DNA of 64,000 bases, taken from positions 55,764 to 119,763 of the forward strand of contig JADJFK010000014.1 in NCBI GenBank assembly GCA_016708585.1. The letters are read 5' to 3'. Both the position numbers and the translations under genes were made by a program. The notes below the pieces were generated by a model. It was not told the origin of the DNA. It saw only the letters and a program-made list of their open reading frames with translations, and did not search any database. Below are positions 23,539 through 31,365 of this stretch, piece by piece; position 1 is the first letter of the stretch, and every line of letters starts with the position of its first letter. The DNA comes from Sulfuritalea sp. Lineage in GTDB: Bacteria > Pseudomonadota > Gammaproteobacteria > Burkholderiales > Rhodocyclaceae.

Positions 23539-24833
23539 TTTTGTTCGGGGAGCAGGCCCAGGGCCTGACGCAGGGCGGAGATGGCGGCGGCCAGGTCAAT
23601 CCGGGCGCGAGCGTTTTGCCGTTCGGCTTCGACGGATTCGAGTTCGATACGCAGGCGGGTCGGCAGGTCACTTTCGCCCAGGCGGAAGGACTTGTCGAAA
23701 AAGCCCCGCGACTCACGCGCCAGTTGGGTGCGCTTCTCGGCGGCCGCCAGTTGCGTGCGACTCGATTCGACGCGCACGCGCGCCGCTTCCAGATCAGCCG
23801 CCAGGCGCTCGCGCTCGAGGCGAAGTTGCCCCTCGGTTTCGAGGGCTTCAGCGCGGGCAAGGCCGAGTTTGGCGCGATTGCGGCTCTCCGAACCAAAAGG
23901 GATGCGCACGCCTAGTGTGACGGTCTGCTGATAGTCGTCGCCGAAAGCGCCTCGCTCGCGGGTAGTCGCCAGCAGCAGTTCGGGATTGCTCCTCGTCTGC
24001 ACGCTGGCCAGATCGGCACTACGGCGAGCAACCTCGGCCCGGTCGAACAGTTCGACGACCGCTGGGTGGGTCGAATCCAGGGCGGTGAAGTCGGCAGGCA
24101 CCGCCGGCGGGGTTTCCGGGCCGTCGGCTGCTGCCACATCCGGCAGCTTGCCGATCAAGGCGCGCAGCTGCTGGGTGGCTGCGGCCAGCAGGCTGGCGCT
24201 TTCCGCCAGGGTCACCTCGGCGCTTGCCGCCACGCCATCGGCCTGATGCTGGTCCGATCGTGCCAGGTCGCCGGCCTTGACCCGGCGGCGGACATCTTCT
24301 GCCAGTTTTTGCGCGCTGACCAAGCGCTCGCGGGCCAGTGACTGTTCGCCGCGTGCCCGCTGCCAGTTCCACCAGGCATCACGCACGGCGGCGGCTGTGC
24401 GCAATTGGGCAGCCGTCACCCGGCTGTCCACGGCTTTGGATTCGGCGTCTGCCAAGGCACCCTGACGGGAGCGCTCGCCCGGCAGCCACAGGGGCAAGAC
24501 CACACCGGCCGCGTATTCGCGGCTGCCTTGATTCTTGCTCAGTTGGTCGGTCTTGCCGTACAAATCCAGCGAAGGCGCTTGGGCCGTCCAACTGCCGGCA
24601 ACCTGCCGACGCGCCTCGGCAGCATCGCGCCGCAGATCAAGGGATTGCGCTTCCGGTTGTCGCTCCCAAGCGGCCGCAAAGGCTTGCGACAGGGTAATCA
24701 CGGCACCAGCGGGGGCTGACGTCGATTGCGCCCACAGGTCCCCGGTCGCTATTGCAGCGAGCGAGCACAGCCCGGCAACGACTAGGCGGGCCGGTAAAAA
24801 GGTAGTTCGTGAAATTGATTTGCTTCGAGACAT
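23535..24833 (-). CDS. TolC-family outer-membrane channel (CzcC-like), operon 1
   Basis: 432 residues with a signal peptide (about 1-35, longer than usual). Two repeats of coiled helices are visible, with WERQPEAQSLDLRRDAAEAR near the start and FDKSFRLGESDLPTRLRIEL near the end, the family's conserved exit region. It forms the channel for the pump encoded downstream. It is the first of five genes, 134 bases after the CzcI-like gene. Confidence 0.88.
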   Translation of the reverse strand: MSRSKSISRTTFLPARLVVAGLCSLAAIATGDLWAQSTSAPAGAVITLSQAFAAAWERQPEAQSLDLRRDAAEARRQVAGSWTAQAPSLDLYGKTDQLSKNQGSREYAAGVVLPLWLPGERSRQGALADAESKAVDSRVTAAQLRTAAAVRDAWWNWQRARGEQSLARERLVSAQKLAEDVRRRVKAGDLARSDQHQADGVAASAEVTLAESASLLAAATQQLRALIGKLPDVAAADGPETPPAVPADFTALDSTHPAVVELFDRAEVARRSADLASVQTRSNPELLLATTRERGAFGDDYQQTVTLGVRIPFGSESRNRAKLGLARAEALETEGQLRLERERLAADLEAARVRVESSRTQLAAAEKRTQLARESRGFFDKSFRLGESDLPTRLRIELESVEAERQNARARIDLAAAISALRQALGLLPEQK

Positions 24834-24967
24834 CCGATTCTCCAGTGATTAAAAGACACACGGGGAATCGGCGAGGTGCGACCGGGAAGTGTCGCAATGC
24901 GTCAGGGCGGATCAGTCCACCGCAGCCACAAGGGAGAAGCGCAGAAAAGTGCTATCCACCCCGCCGA

Positions 24968-25324
24968 TTAGGCGAGGACGGACCAGTTGGGGCGTTCGGG
25001 GTGCGCGAGAGGCGGCGCGGTCAGATTTCCCGGTGACCAGGGAATCGCAATGGACGCGCTGCTTGAAGCCGGCAAGGAGGCCATGCTGAAGATCGCCGCC
25101 GCACAACTCGCATGACAGGCGACGCAATCGCTGTCGATGCCACCACCCAGTGCTTTGGCATCCGGCGTGCCCTCCTGATCGGCAGCGGCCTGATGCTGGT
25201 GGTCATGATGGCCAAAGTGCTGCGCAGCAGCCCCGGACTCGTGCTGGCAATAGCCGGCCACCGCCGCCCAGGAGAACTGGAACGGCAGAAAAACGAGAAG
25301 AAGGATTGAGAGCCAGCGGCGCAT
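24968..25324 (-). CDS. czcI: CzcI-like secreted regulator or metal-binding protein
   Basis: 118 residues from MRRWLSILLLVFLPFQFSWA; that ATG matches the known CzcI start. Then come AAVAGYCQHESGAAAQHFGH and HHDHQHQ, the conserved Cys/His segment of CzcI from Cupriavidus, followed by DSDCVACHASCA. CzcI lies upstream of czcCBA in Cupriavidus, where it is thought to modulate the operon; here it also precedes a czcC-like gene, in the same orientation. The residues before this ATG belong to a truncated ATPase in a different frame. Confidence 0.85.
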   Translation of the reverse strand: MRRWLSILLLVFLPFQFSWAAVAGYCQHESGAAAQHFGHHDHQHQAAADQEGTPDAKALGGGIDSDCVACHASCAAAIFSMASLPASSSASIAIPWSPGNLTAPPLAHPERPNWSVLA

Positions 25325-25337
25325 TGGTCGGATTGTA

Positions 25338-25455
25338 TCAGCGAAAATCATTTCCGGAAGCCCACCGCAAGATGCGCACGCCGTTGCCCACCACCAGCAG
25401 ACTCGCGCCCATGTCGGCGAAGGCTGCCATCCACATGGACGCATTGCCAAAATTT
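25338..25455 (-). pseudogene. C-terminal stub of a P1B-type ATPase
   Basis: About 38 codons read NASMWMAAFADMGASLLVVG then NGVRILRW and end at a TGA. They match the last helix of the Pb/Cd ATPase at 27903 (NATMWMAVFADMGASLLVVA). Everything upstream is missing, and the DUF411 gene follows directly. It marks the breakpoint of an earlier rearrangement that removed a czc- or cad-type ATPase. Confidence 0.85.
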
Positions 25456-25482
25456 CCCCAACCGCACTTTCGGGAATCGGCG

Positions 25483-25920
25483 CTATTCGACCGAGTAGAG
25501 GCGCGACGACTCACCCTCTTTGGGCAAGGTATATACCTTCAGCGTTCCCACGATGTGCGGCCCCATGCCGGGGGCATTGGTCGGCATGCCCGGAATGGTC
25601 AGGCCCCGAACCGACGGCTGCTCGGTCAGCATTTTCTTGACAGCGGAGGCGGGCACATGGCCTTCCACGGTGTAGCCGCCAACTTTCGCGGTATGGCAAC
25701 TAGCCAAATGCGGGGGCACCCCAAACCGTTGCCGTTCCACGTCCATGGCACGGGTATTGACCTGTTTCACCTGAAAGCCGGACTCTTGCATGTGCTTGAC
25801 CCACTCGGTGCAGCAGTCGCAATCAGGATTCTTGTAGACGGTCACTTCGGGCAGTTGTGCCGCAAGGGCACCCTGTAGTGCGGTGGTCACTAACAGGCAG
25901 GCAATGAGCTTTTTCAACAT
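25483..25920 (-). CDS. DUF411 periplasmic metal protein, second copy
   Basis: 145 residues from MLKKLIACLLVTTALQG, with AAAGGA nine bases before the ATG; a TTG six codons earlier is a weaker start. After the signal peptide (about 1-20): VTVYKNPDCDCCTEWVKHM and SCHTAKVGGYTVEGHVP, both DUF411 blocks. The tail (MPTNAPGMGPHIVG) is Met/His-rich and differs from the cus copy. It lies 70 bases after a stand-alone DsbD-alpha gene, which could keep its cysteines reduced. Confidence 0.88.
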   Translation of the reverse strand: MLKKLIACLLVTTALQGALAAQLPEVTVYKNPDCDCCTEWVKHMQESGFQVKQVNTRAMDVERQRFGVPPHLASCHTAKVGGYTVEGHVPASAVKKMLTEQPSVRGLTIPGMPTNAPGMGPHIVGTLKVYTLPKEGESSRLYSVE

Positions 25921-25990
25921 GAAAATAAATCCTTTCAATAAAATGGGAGATGGGCTAAACGCTAGTAATGGAAAAATGTGATACCCGGCG

Positions 25991-26482
25991 TCAATCGAAC
26001 TTCATGTCAACGGTTTTCTCAATCGGCGGATAACAGATGCCGAGTGTCTCATTGCACCCCTGATAAGACGCATAAAGGGTGACGGCTTTAGACTTGGGAG
26101 CGCGTTCCACAACGATTTCCGCGACGACCGGCGACTTATAGACTTCAATCAGCCCAAAATAGGGGTCGTTCTTCATCTCGCCGGAAGGTAGCCTCACCTC
26201 CTTAATCATGACGCCGCTGGCGTTCTTCAAGGCGAAGCGGACCTTGTTCTTGTAGAGGTAGTGCTTCTTGGCAGGAATGATTTCAGCCACCACCGTATCG
26301 CTACCCTTCAGGGATGCCTTGAGCCGAAACGCCTGATCAGGAGGCAAGGGTTCCTCGGCTGCCGAAGTGCAATGGACCAGGCCCATGAGCATCAAGGCAG
26401 ACAACGTGCGACGGTCAAATAGGGAGAAGGATCGTTGAGCCAATTTGTGTTCCTCGTTTTGGTTTATAGCCAGGATTTGCAT
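25991..26482 (-). CDS. Stand-alone DsbD alpha-domain protein
   Basis: 163 residues from MQILAINQNEEHK, chosen because AGGA precedes that ATG by eight bases. A hydrophobic N-terminal segment is followed by the immunoglobulin-like alpha domain of DsbD: PPDQAFRLKASLKGSDT, and the active-site cysteines 143 and 150 in YQGCNETLGICYPP. Full DsbD is about 570 residues and carries reducing power across the inner membrane; here the membrane and gamma domains are absent. It may receive electrons from a chromosomal DsbD and pass them to the Cys-rich DUF411 proteins nearby; that role is inference. Confidence 0.85.
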   Translation of the reverse strand: MQILAINQNEEHKLAQRSFSLFDRRTLSALMLMGLVHCTSAAEEPLPPDQAFRLKASLKGSDTVVAEIIPAKKHYLYKNKVRFALKNASGVMIKEVRLPSGEMKNDPYFGLIEVYKSPVVAEIVVERAPKSKAVTLYASYQGCNETLGICYPPIEKTVDMKFD

Positions 26483-26502
26483 CGAGATTTCCTGCGCACT
26501 TG

Positions 26503-27105
26503 CTAAGTGGGCGCCTTGCTTTGAGCTGACGACAGCAAGGTTCCCAAAAGAAGAATCAAGGCGCTCAGACAAAGCGCCGTATCGGCGAGATTGAAGGCTG
26601 GCCAGTGCCAGCCGCCGGCATGGAAGTCCAGATAATCCACGACCGCTCCCCGGCCCAAGCGATCTACCAGGTTGCCGACGGCACCGCCGAGGAGCAGGCT
26701 ATACCCCCACCCTTCCCACCGGTTCGCCACGCCTTTCAGCAACATGATGGTCAGCCCCACCGAGACGGCCAAGGCAAGGGCAATCAAGACATAGCGTTGC
26801 CAACCGCCGGCATTCGCGAGAAAACTGAAGGCTGCGCCGCTATTCAGGATGTGGACGAGATTGAAAAACGGTAACACCGTTTCGCCTGCGCCCAAGGGGA
26901 AGGTACCCGCGATCCAATGCTTGGCCCCTTGGTCCGCCAAGGCCACACCGATGGCCAACCCCAGCCAGCGGTACCGGTCCATCATGGGCTTGCGCGGGAT
27001 TATTTGCGGAGCACTCGCCCTATCGCCAGAACCCTGTTGCGCGGTCTCTGCTCTCGGGAGCGCCGCGAGGGCGGTCATGGTCACTATGAGACGAGTCCTG
27101 TCCAT
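26503..27105 (-). CDS. lspA: Lipoprotein signal peptidase (LspA / PbrC type) with N-terminal extension
   Basis: 200 residues if translation begins at the ATG with strong AAGGAG. Residues 41-200 from MMDRYRWLG are a normal LspA with four membrane helices and the catalytic aspartates in GNLVDRL (148) and FNLADTAL (175). LspA cleaves the signal peptide of prolipoproteins in the inner membrane. No ribosome site precedes the internal MM, so a 40-residue extension (ALPRAETAQQGSG) is likely kept. In lead and cadmium operons of Cupriavidus, PbrC is such a peptidase, which fits the neighbouring ATPase and regulator. Confidence 0.9.
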   Translation of the reverse strand: MDRTRLIVTMTALAALPRAETAQQGSGDRASAPQIIPRKPMMDRYRWLGLAIGVALADQGAKHWIAGTFPLGAGETVLPFFNLVHILNSGAAFSFLANAGGWQRYVLIALALAVSVGLTIMLLKGVANRWEGWGYSLLLGGAVGNLVDRLGRGAVVDYLDFHAGGWHWPAFNLADTALCLSALILLLGTLLSSAQSKAPT

Positions 27106-27226
27106 GTCATCTCTCCTTGGTTGAATCAGCTATCAATGCGAGGCATGGCCTCGCGTCGCTACAGGAGCACGCCCACGACGAGCGCGCCTCTGCACTTCTA
27201 AAGGTGGCATCGGCGTCGAGACGGTG

Positions 27227-27565
27227 TCACCAGCAATTGCCCCACGTCGGCTGCTTGACGGTCAGCCCGGCCTGCGCCGCGTAGTACGCGGCGAGCTTCC
27301 CCATATCCTCATCGGACAACCCTTCCACCTGAGGCTTCATCACCGGATCGATTCGTCTGCCGTCGCGATATGCCCGCAGCGCACCCACGAGATAAGCCTC
27401 TCGTTGACCTGCAATCCGGGGAAACTGGTCGGTGGCGCTGTTGCCGTCGGTCCCATGGCATGCGGCGCAGACCTGCTGCGCCTTGCCCGGTGGCCTGACC
27501 TCGGCCGCGAGGACCGCTCCTGCGGCCAGTAAAGCGGTCAGGCCGCTTATCCAGGCATATCTCAT
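27227..27565 (-). CDS. Periplasmic cytochrome c, Pb/Cd operon
   Basis: 112 residues, ATG overlapping the previous cytochrome stop. Signal peptide about 1-20, one heme site CAACH in VCAACHGTDGNSATDQFPRI, and DPVMKPQVEGLSDEDMGKLA with the axial Met, as in class I cytochromes c of the c4/c5 type. It follows another cytochrome c and the ATPase on the same strand. Such cytochromes usually donate electrons to a terminal oxidase; their presence in a metal-export operon is unusual. Confidence 0.87.
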   Translation of the reverse strand: MRYAWISGLTALLAAGAVLAAEVRPPGKAQQVCAACHGTDGNSATDQFPRIAGQREAYLVGALRAYRDGRRIDPVMKPQVEGLSDEDMGKLAAYYAAQAGLTVKQPTWGNCW

Positions 27566-27906
27566 TTGTTGTCCTTTCTGGCATAGAAGGCGGCGATCTC
27601 GGCAATTTCCCTATCGTCGAGCATCGAGGCCATGCGATTCATCAAGGGATGGCGGCGTTCGCCGCTGCGATAAGCCCTCAGGGATTTTTCGAGGTAAGCG
27701 GCGTGTTGTCCGCCCAACTTCGGCGCCGTCTCGCCGGGACCCATGCGAATTCCCATACCCATACCGCCGCGCATAGCCATGTCGTGGCAGCCGTGGCACA
27801 TCTCGACCTTGTTCCAGCCCCCGTCGGCGCGGCCCATGCCCCAGTTCTGTGCGTGTGCCGATGTGCCGGTCATGAGGAACAAGGCCATCATTGCCAGATA
27901 TTTCAT
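27562..27906 (-). CDS. Met-rich periplasmic cytochrome c, Pb/Cd operon
   Basis: 114 residues; AAGGAGA precedes the ATG, which overlaps the ATPase stop (ATGA). Signal peptide about 1-19, then CHGCH in MCHGCHDMAMRGGMGMGIRM, a heme site next to a methionine/glycine cluster that could bind soft metals such as Cu(I). The C-terminal part (MNRMASMLDDREIAEIAAFY) is the usual cytochrome end. It pairs with the second cytochrome immediately downstream. Confidence 0.87.
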   Translation of the reverse strand: MKYLAMMALFLMTGTSAHAQNWGMGRADGGWNKVEMCHGCHDMAMRGGMGMGIRMGPGETAPKLGGQHAAYLEKSLRAYRSGERRHPLMNRMASMLDDREIAEIAAFYARKDNK

Positions 27907-30149
27907 GCAGCTGTCTCCTTCCCTGGACCGGTAACTCGCAGCAAACGCAAGCCGTTCGCCACCACGAGCAGGCTTGCACCCATATCGGCAAACACCGCCA
28001 TCCACATGGTCGCATTACCGAAAACGGCGAGTCCGAGAAAGATCGCCTTGATGCCCAGGGCCAGCCCGATGTTTTGCCAGAGCACCGCATGGGTGCGCCG
28101 GGACAGGCGAATGGTCTCGGGAATGCGCCGCAGGTCGTCGTTCATAATCACCACATCGGCCGCTTCCATCGCCGTGTCCGTGCCGGCAGCGCCCATGGCC
28201 ACGCCGATGTCGGCACGTGCCAGGGCCGGTGCGTCGTTGATGCCGTCGCCGGTCATCGCGGTCTGACCATAGCGACGTTGCAAATCTTCGATGGCCGCCA
28301 GTTTGTCCTCTGGAAGAAGATTGCCCCGGACGTCGTCGATGCCGGCTTCCCTGGCGATGCTCGCGGCCGTAGCCACATTGTCGCCGGTCAGCATGGCCGA
28401 GGCGACACCGAGACGGTGCAGATCGGCCACCGCCTCACGCGAACTTTCCTTGATCGTGTCCGCCACCGCAAAAATCGCCAGCACCTGCTGTGCCGACGCC
28501 AGCATGGTGACCGTCCGGCCTTGCGTCTCATGCAACTGAAGGCGAGCCTCGATCTCGGCACTACACAGGTTGCGCTCCTCAACCAGGCGATGATTGCCGA
28601 GGACGATGAGTTGGCCATCCGTGCGAGCTTCAACACCTCGTCCGGCGAGGGCGACAAAATCGGTCAAGCCGTTCTCCGGAAGCTTGAGACCGGTCGCAAT
28701 CGCTTTTGAGACCGGATGGTCCGAGTGCCCGGCCAGGCTGGCCGCCCAGGCCAGCACCTGGGATTCGGGGACCGCTGAGGGAAGGATCTCCATGGCGACC
28801 AGACGGGGTTTGCCTTCGGTAATGGTGCCGGTCTTGTCGAGGGCAATGACCCGCAGTTTGCGGGCCTCCTCAAGATAGACACCGCCCTTGATCAGGATGC
28901 CGCGTCGGGCCGCCGCCGCTAGGCCGCTGACCACCGTCACCGGCGTGGCAATCACCAGCGCGCAGGGGCAGGCGATGACCAGCAGCACCAAGGCTTTGTA
29001 GAGCGCCTGCGTCCAGGACCAACCGAGAAGCAAGGGTGTCAGAACCGCCACGGCAACCGCAATGGCAAACACGGTCGGGGTGTAGATTGCGGCAAAGCGA
29101 TCCACGAAGCGCTGGGTTGGCGCTTGCGTCCCCTGCGCCTGTTCGACCGCGTGGATGATGCGGGCCAGCGTGGTATTGTCGGCAGCGGCGGTCACACGAA
29201 ACTCCAGAATGCCGGTTTCGTTGATCGTGCCGGCGAACACCGGGTCGCCTGCCGCTTTGTCAATCGGGATGCTTTCGCCGGTGACCGGCGCCTGATTGAC
29301 TGCACTGCTTCCTGCCGTCACCTGACCATCGAGCGGTATCCGAGCGCCTGGTTTGACCCGCACACTGGCTTCCAGCTTTACCTCAGCGGCTGGTACTTCC
29401 AGCCACGTCCCATCATCCTGCCGCACTTCCGCCGTCTCCGGCGTCAGGTCGAGCAGGCCCTTGATGGCGTTACGCGCCCGATCCACGGACCGGGCCTCAA
29501 TCAGTTCGGCAATGGCATACAAGGCCATGACCATCGCCGCCTCGGGCCACTGTCCAATGAGGAAGGCACCAGTCACCGCCACACCCATCAGCGCGTTCAT
29601 GTTCAACTGCCCGCGCCGCAATGCCGCCAGTCCCTTGCTATAGGTGGAAATGCCGGACAACCAAATAGCGACGACGGCCAACGCCATACCGAAGCCCTTG
29701 AAAGGCAGTGTGTCGGGCGCGAAATAATCCACCGCTTCCGCACCGATGGCCAGTACCAGCGCCAGAACACTTCGCCACAGCTCACTGACGCCAGCGTTTT
29801 TTGTCGCCGCCTGTTCTGCCGACACCGCCTTGGGGCTGAACCCCGCTTTGCGGATGGCGGCCAAGGCTGCATCGAGGGACTCCGTCGTCGCATCTATCGA
29901 CACGGTGCGGGCCGACAGCTGGAACCGCAGGGAACGGATGCCGTCGATACCGGCCACCGCACGACGGATATCATTCTCCTCGTTCGGGCAGTCCATGGTT
30001 GGAATCAAGAAGACGGGCACGCCATCGCTTTGAACGAGACCAGAGGCTGCCGGGATTTCTGCGGCTGTGGTCACTGCTGCGGAACAGCCGCCCGCACATC
30101 CGCAATGGGCAGTTTCCGGAAGGGGCTTCGGATTGGGATCAAGACTCAT
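27903..30149 (-). CDS. Pb(II)/Cd(II)/Zn(II) P1B-type ATPase (CadA/PbrA/ZntA)
   Basis: 748 residues. The N-terminus has a Cys-rich segment (HCGCAGGCSAA) and a heavy-metal domain with the single-Cys MDCPNEE motif, as in beta-proteobacterial ZntA/PbrA. The core has eight membrane helices, CPC in LLVIACPCALVIATP, the phosphorylation site DKTGTITEG, the SDHPVSKA nucleotide loop and TGDGINDAPALARADIG. It exports divalent soft metals to the periplasm. The operator in front of it and the CadR/PbrR-type regulator across the divergent promoter fit Pb or Cd control. Confidence 0.94.
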   Translation of the reverse strand: MSLDPNPKPLPETAHCGCAGGCSAAVTTAAEIPAASGLVQSDGVPVFLIPTMDCPNEENDIRRAVAGIDGIRSLRFQLSARTVSIDATTESLDAALAAIRKAGFSPKAVSAEQAATKNAGVSELWRSVLALVLAIGAEAVDYFAPDTLPFKGFGMALAVVAIWLSGISTYSKGLAALRRGQLNMNALMGVAVTGAFLIGQWPEAAMVMALYAIAELIEARSVDRARNAIKGLLDLTPETAEVRQDDGTWLEVPAAEVKLEASVRVKPGARIPLDGQVTAGSSAVNQAPVTGESIPIDKAAGDPVFAGTINETGILEFRVTAAADNTTLARIIHAVEQAQGTQAPTQRFVDRFAAIYTPTVFAIAVAVAVLTPLLLGWSWTQALYKALVLLVIACPCALVIATPVTVVSGLAAAARRGILIKGGVYLEEARKLRVIALDKTGTITEGKPRLVAMEILPSAVPESQVLAWAASLAGHSDHPVSKAIATGLKLPENGLTDFVALAGRGVEARTDGQLIVLGNHRLVEERNLCSAEIEARLQLHETQGRTVTMLASAQQVLAIFAVADTIKESSREAVADLHRLGVASAMLTGDNVATAASIAREAGIDDVRGNLLPEDKLAAIEDLQRRYGQTAMTGDGINDAPALARADIGVAMGAAGTDTAMEAADVVIMNDDLRRIPETIRLSRRTHAVLWQNIGLALGIKAIFLGLAVFGNATMWMAVFADMGASLLVVANGLRLLRVTGPGKETAA

Positions 30150-30170
30150 GGCGTTCTCCTTGTTTCCCGC

Positions 30171-30201
30171 ATTAGAAACCCTTGAGTGACTACAGAGTCA
30201 A
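30171..30201 (-). promoter_or_regulatory. MerR-type promoter/operator of the Pb/Cd ATPase operon
   Basis: On the minus strand TTGACT and TCTAAT are separated by 19 bases, the long spacer typical of MerR-family promoters. The spacer contains an interrupted palindrome, CCCTTGAGTG-ACTACAG-AGTCAAGGG, of the CadR/PbrR kind. It lies 22 bases upstream of the ATPase start and 38 bases upstream of the divergent ynfA gene. Confidence 0.85.
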
Positions 30202-30238
30202 GGGATTACAATGAAAAAAACTATGCGGAGCCAAAGCG

Positions 30239-30577
30239 ATGCTTGAGTTCGTCAAAGTTCTGGGATTGTTCGCCATAACCGCGCTGGCCGAGATTGTCGG
30301 CTGCTATCTGCCGTGGCTGGTCCTGACCCAGCAGCGTCCAGTTTGGCTTTTGATCCCCGCCGCCGTCTCCTTGGGGCTGTTTGCCTGGCTGCTGACCCTG
30401 CACCCCGGTGCCGCCGGGCGAATCTACGCTGCCTACGGAGGTGTCTACGTGGCAATTGCCTTGATCTGGCTATGGCGGATCGATGGCGTTGTGCCCACCA
30501 GTTGGGATTATGTCGGCAGTGCGGTCTCGCTGGCCGGTATGGCTATTATCATGCTCCAACCGGCCCGATCCGTTTGA
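30239..30577 (+). CDS. YnfA-family (UPF0060) small membrane protein
   Basis: 112 residues with four predicted membrane helices: EVIGC-type beginning (ALAEIVGCYLPWLVL), RIYAAYGGVYVAIALIWLW in the middle and VGSAVSLAGMAIIML at the end, all conserved in the YnfA family. Members resemble small multidrug transporters, but transport is not proven for most. It is transcribed away from the ATPase and lies 16 bases upstream of the MerR-type regulator, so it is probably induced by the same metal. Confidence 0.92.
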   Translation: MLEFVKVLGLFAITALAEIVGCYLPWLVLTQQRPVWLLIPAAVSLGLFAWLLTLHPGAAGRIYAAYGGVYVAIALIWLWRIDGVVPTSWDYVGSAVSLAGMAIIMLQPARSV

Positions 30578-30593
30578 ACGTCAGGAGGCGAAG

Positions 30594-31070
30594 ATGAAAA
30601 TCGGCGAACTGGCCCGCCTTGCCGGGACGAACGTGGAAACGATCCGCTATTACGAGCGTGATGGGCTGCTGCCAGTACCTGCCCGCAGCGAAGGCAACTA
30701 CCGTATCTATGGGGATGCCCATGTCCAGCGACTGTCTTTTATTCGGCGTTGTCGCAGTTTGGACATGACGCTGGATGAGATTCGTGTCTTGCTGCACTTC
30801 AAGGAGTCACCCCAGGAGAACTGCGCGGATGTGAATCGACTGCTTGACCGACACATTGGGCACGTTGCCCAACGGATGCAGGAGCTCCAGGAACTGGAGA
30901 GCCAATTAAAAGACCTGCGTGAGCGATGTGACGAGGGGCGGGACGCTGCCCACTGCGGCATTCTTGACGGGTTGTCTCAAGCGATTGTGCACAGCGAAAA
31001 GACGGTATCCCACGTTCAGGGAACGCATCGGAGCAGTTTGGCGAAGGGTAATCAAGGTAACCAAGTTTGA
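30594..31070 (+). CDS. cadR: MerR-family Cd(II)/Pb(II)-responsive regulator (CadR/PbrR)
   Basis: 158 residues, with AGGAGG six bases before the ATG. An N-terminal winged helix (MKIGELARLAGTNVETIRYY) and a dimerisation helix lead to the metal site: Cys in ENCADVN and the pair in CDEGRDAAHCGIL, the three-cysteine arrangement of Cd/Pb sensors. It should repress and, with metal, activate the 19-bp-spaced promoter at 30171 in both directions or toward the ATPase. The tail (SLAKGNQGNQV) is unusually Gln/Asn-rich. Confidence 0.93.
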   Translation: MKIGELARLAGTNVETIRYYERDGLLPVPARSEGNYRIYGDAHVQRLSFIRRCRSLDMTLDEIRVLLHFKESPQENCADVNRLLDRHIGHVAQRMQELQELESQLKDLRERCDEGRDAAHCGILDGLSQAIVHSEKTVSHVQGTHRSSLAKGNQGNQV

Positions 31071-31265
31071 TGGCATTAGCTTAGCGTATGAATTGTCCCA
31101 GTTTCCGTGATGCCCCTTGATACAAACCACAATTCAACATCAATGTCGGCAACCTTCGCAAAAACGATCATTCAATCCAGCCAATGCCACGGGCTGCTTT
31201 GGCAGAGCACCAGCGTCATGTCATCAGCAATAGACAGCGTTTCGGCCTTATGTGGAGCTCCACAG

Positions 31266-31299
31266 GGCCGATTATGTAGATGCCACGATTATGTTGAGC
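31266..31299 (+). repeat. RIT element terminal inverted repeat, left
   Basis: 34 bases starting GGCCGATTATGTAGATG; pairs with 34421-34454 at 31 of 34 positions. A palindromic TGTGGAGCTCCACA sits just outside at 31251-31264. Confidence 0.85.
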
Positions 31300-31365
31300 C
31301 AAGGCAGACGCCGTGCGCCAACCACCCATCTGGAGCGGCAGGCGCCGATTTTGAGCTCCACATAA

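Noticed and set aside
27138..27154. Hairpin GCGAGGC-ATG-GCCTCGC downstream of the second cytochrome gene
   Set aside because: Seven-base stem without a T-run in the 27106-27226 gap; could be random in GC-rich DNA.
29124..30185. 353-codon plus-strand frame
   Set aside because: Antisense to the Pb/Cd ATPase N-terminal half; no recognisable protein.
31170..31262. Minus-strand fragment AETLSIADDMTLVLCQSS before the RIT element
   Set aside because: Looks protein-like for about 23 codons and ends at a stop, but it has no start and I cannot place it in a family; too short to list as a gene.
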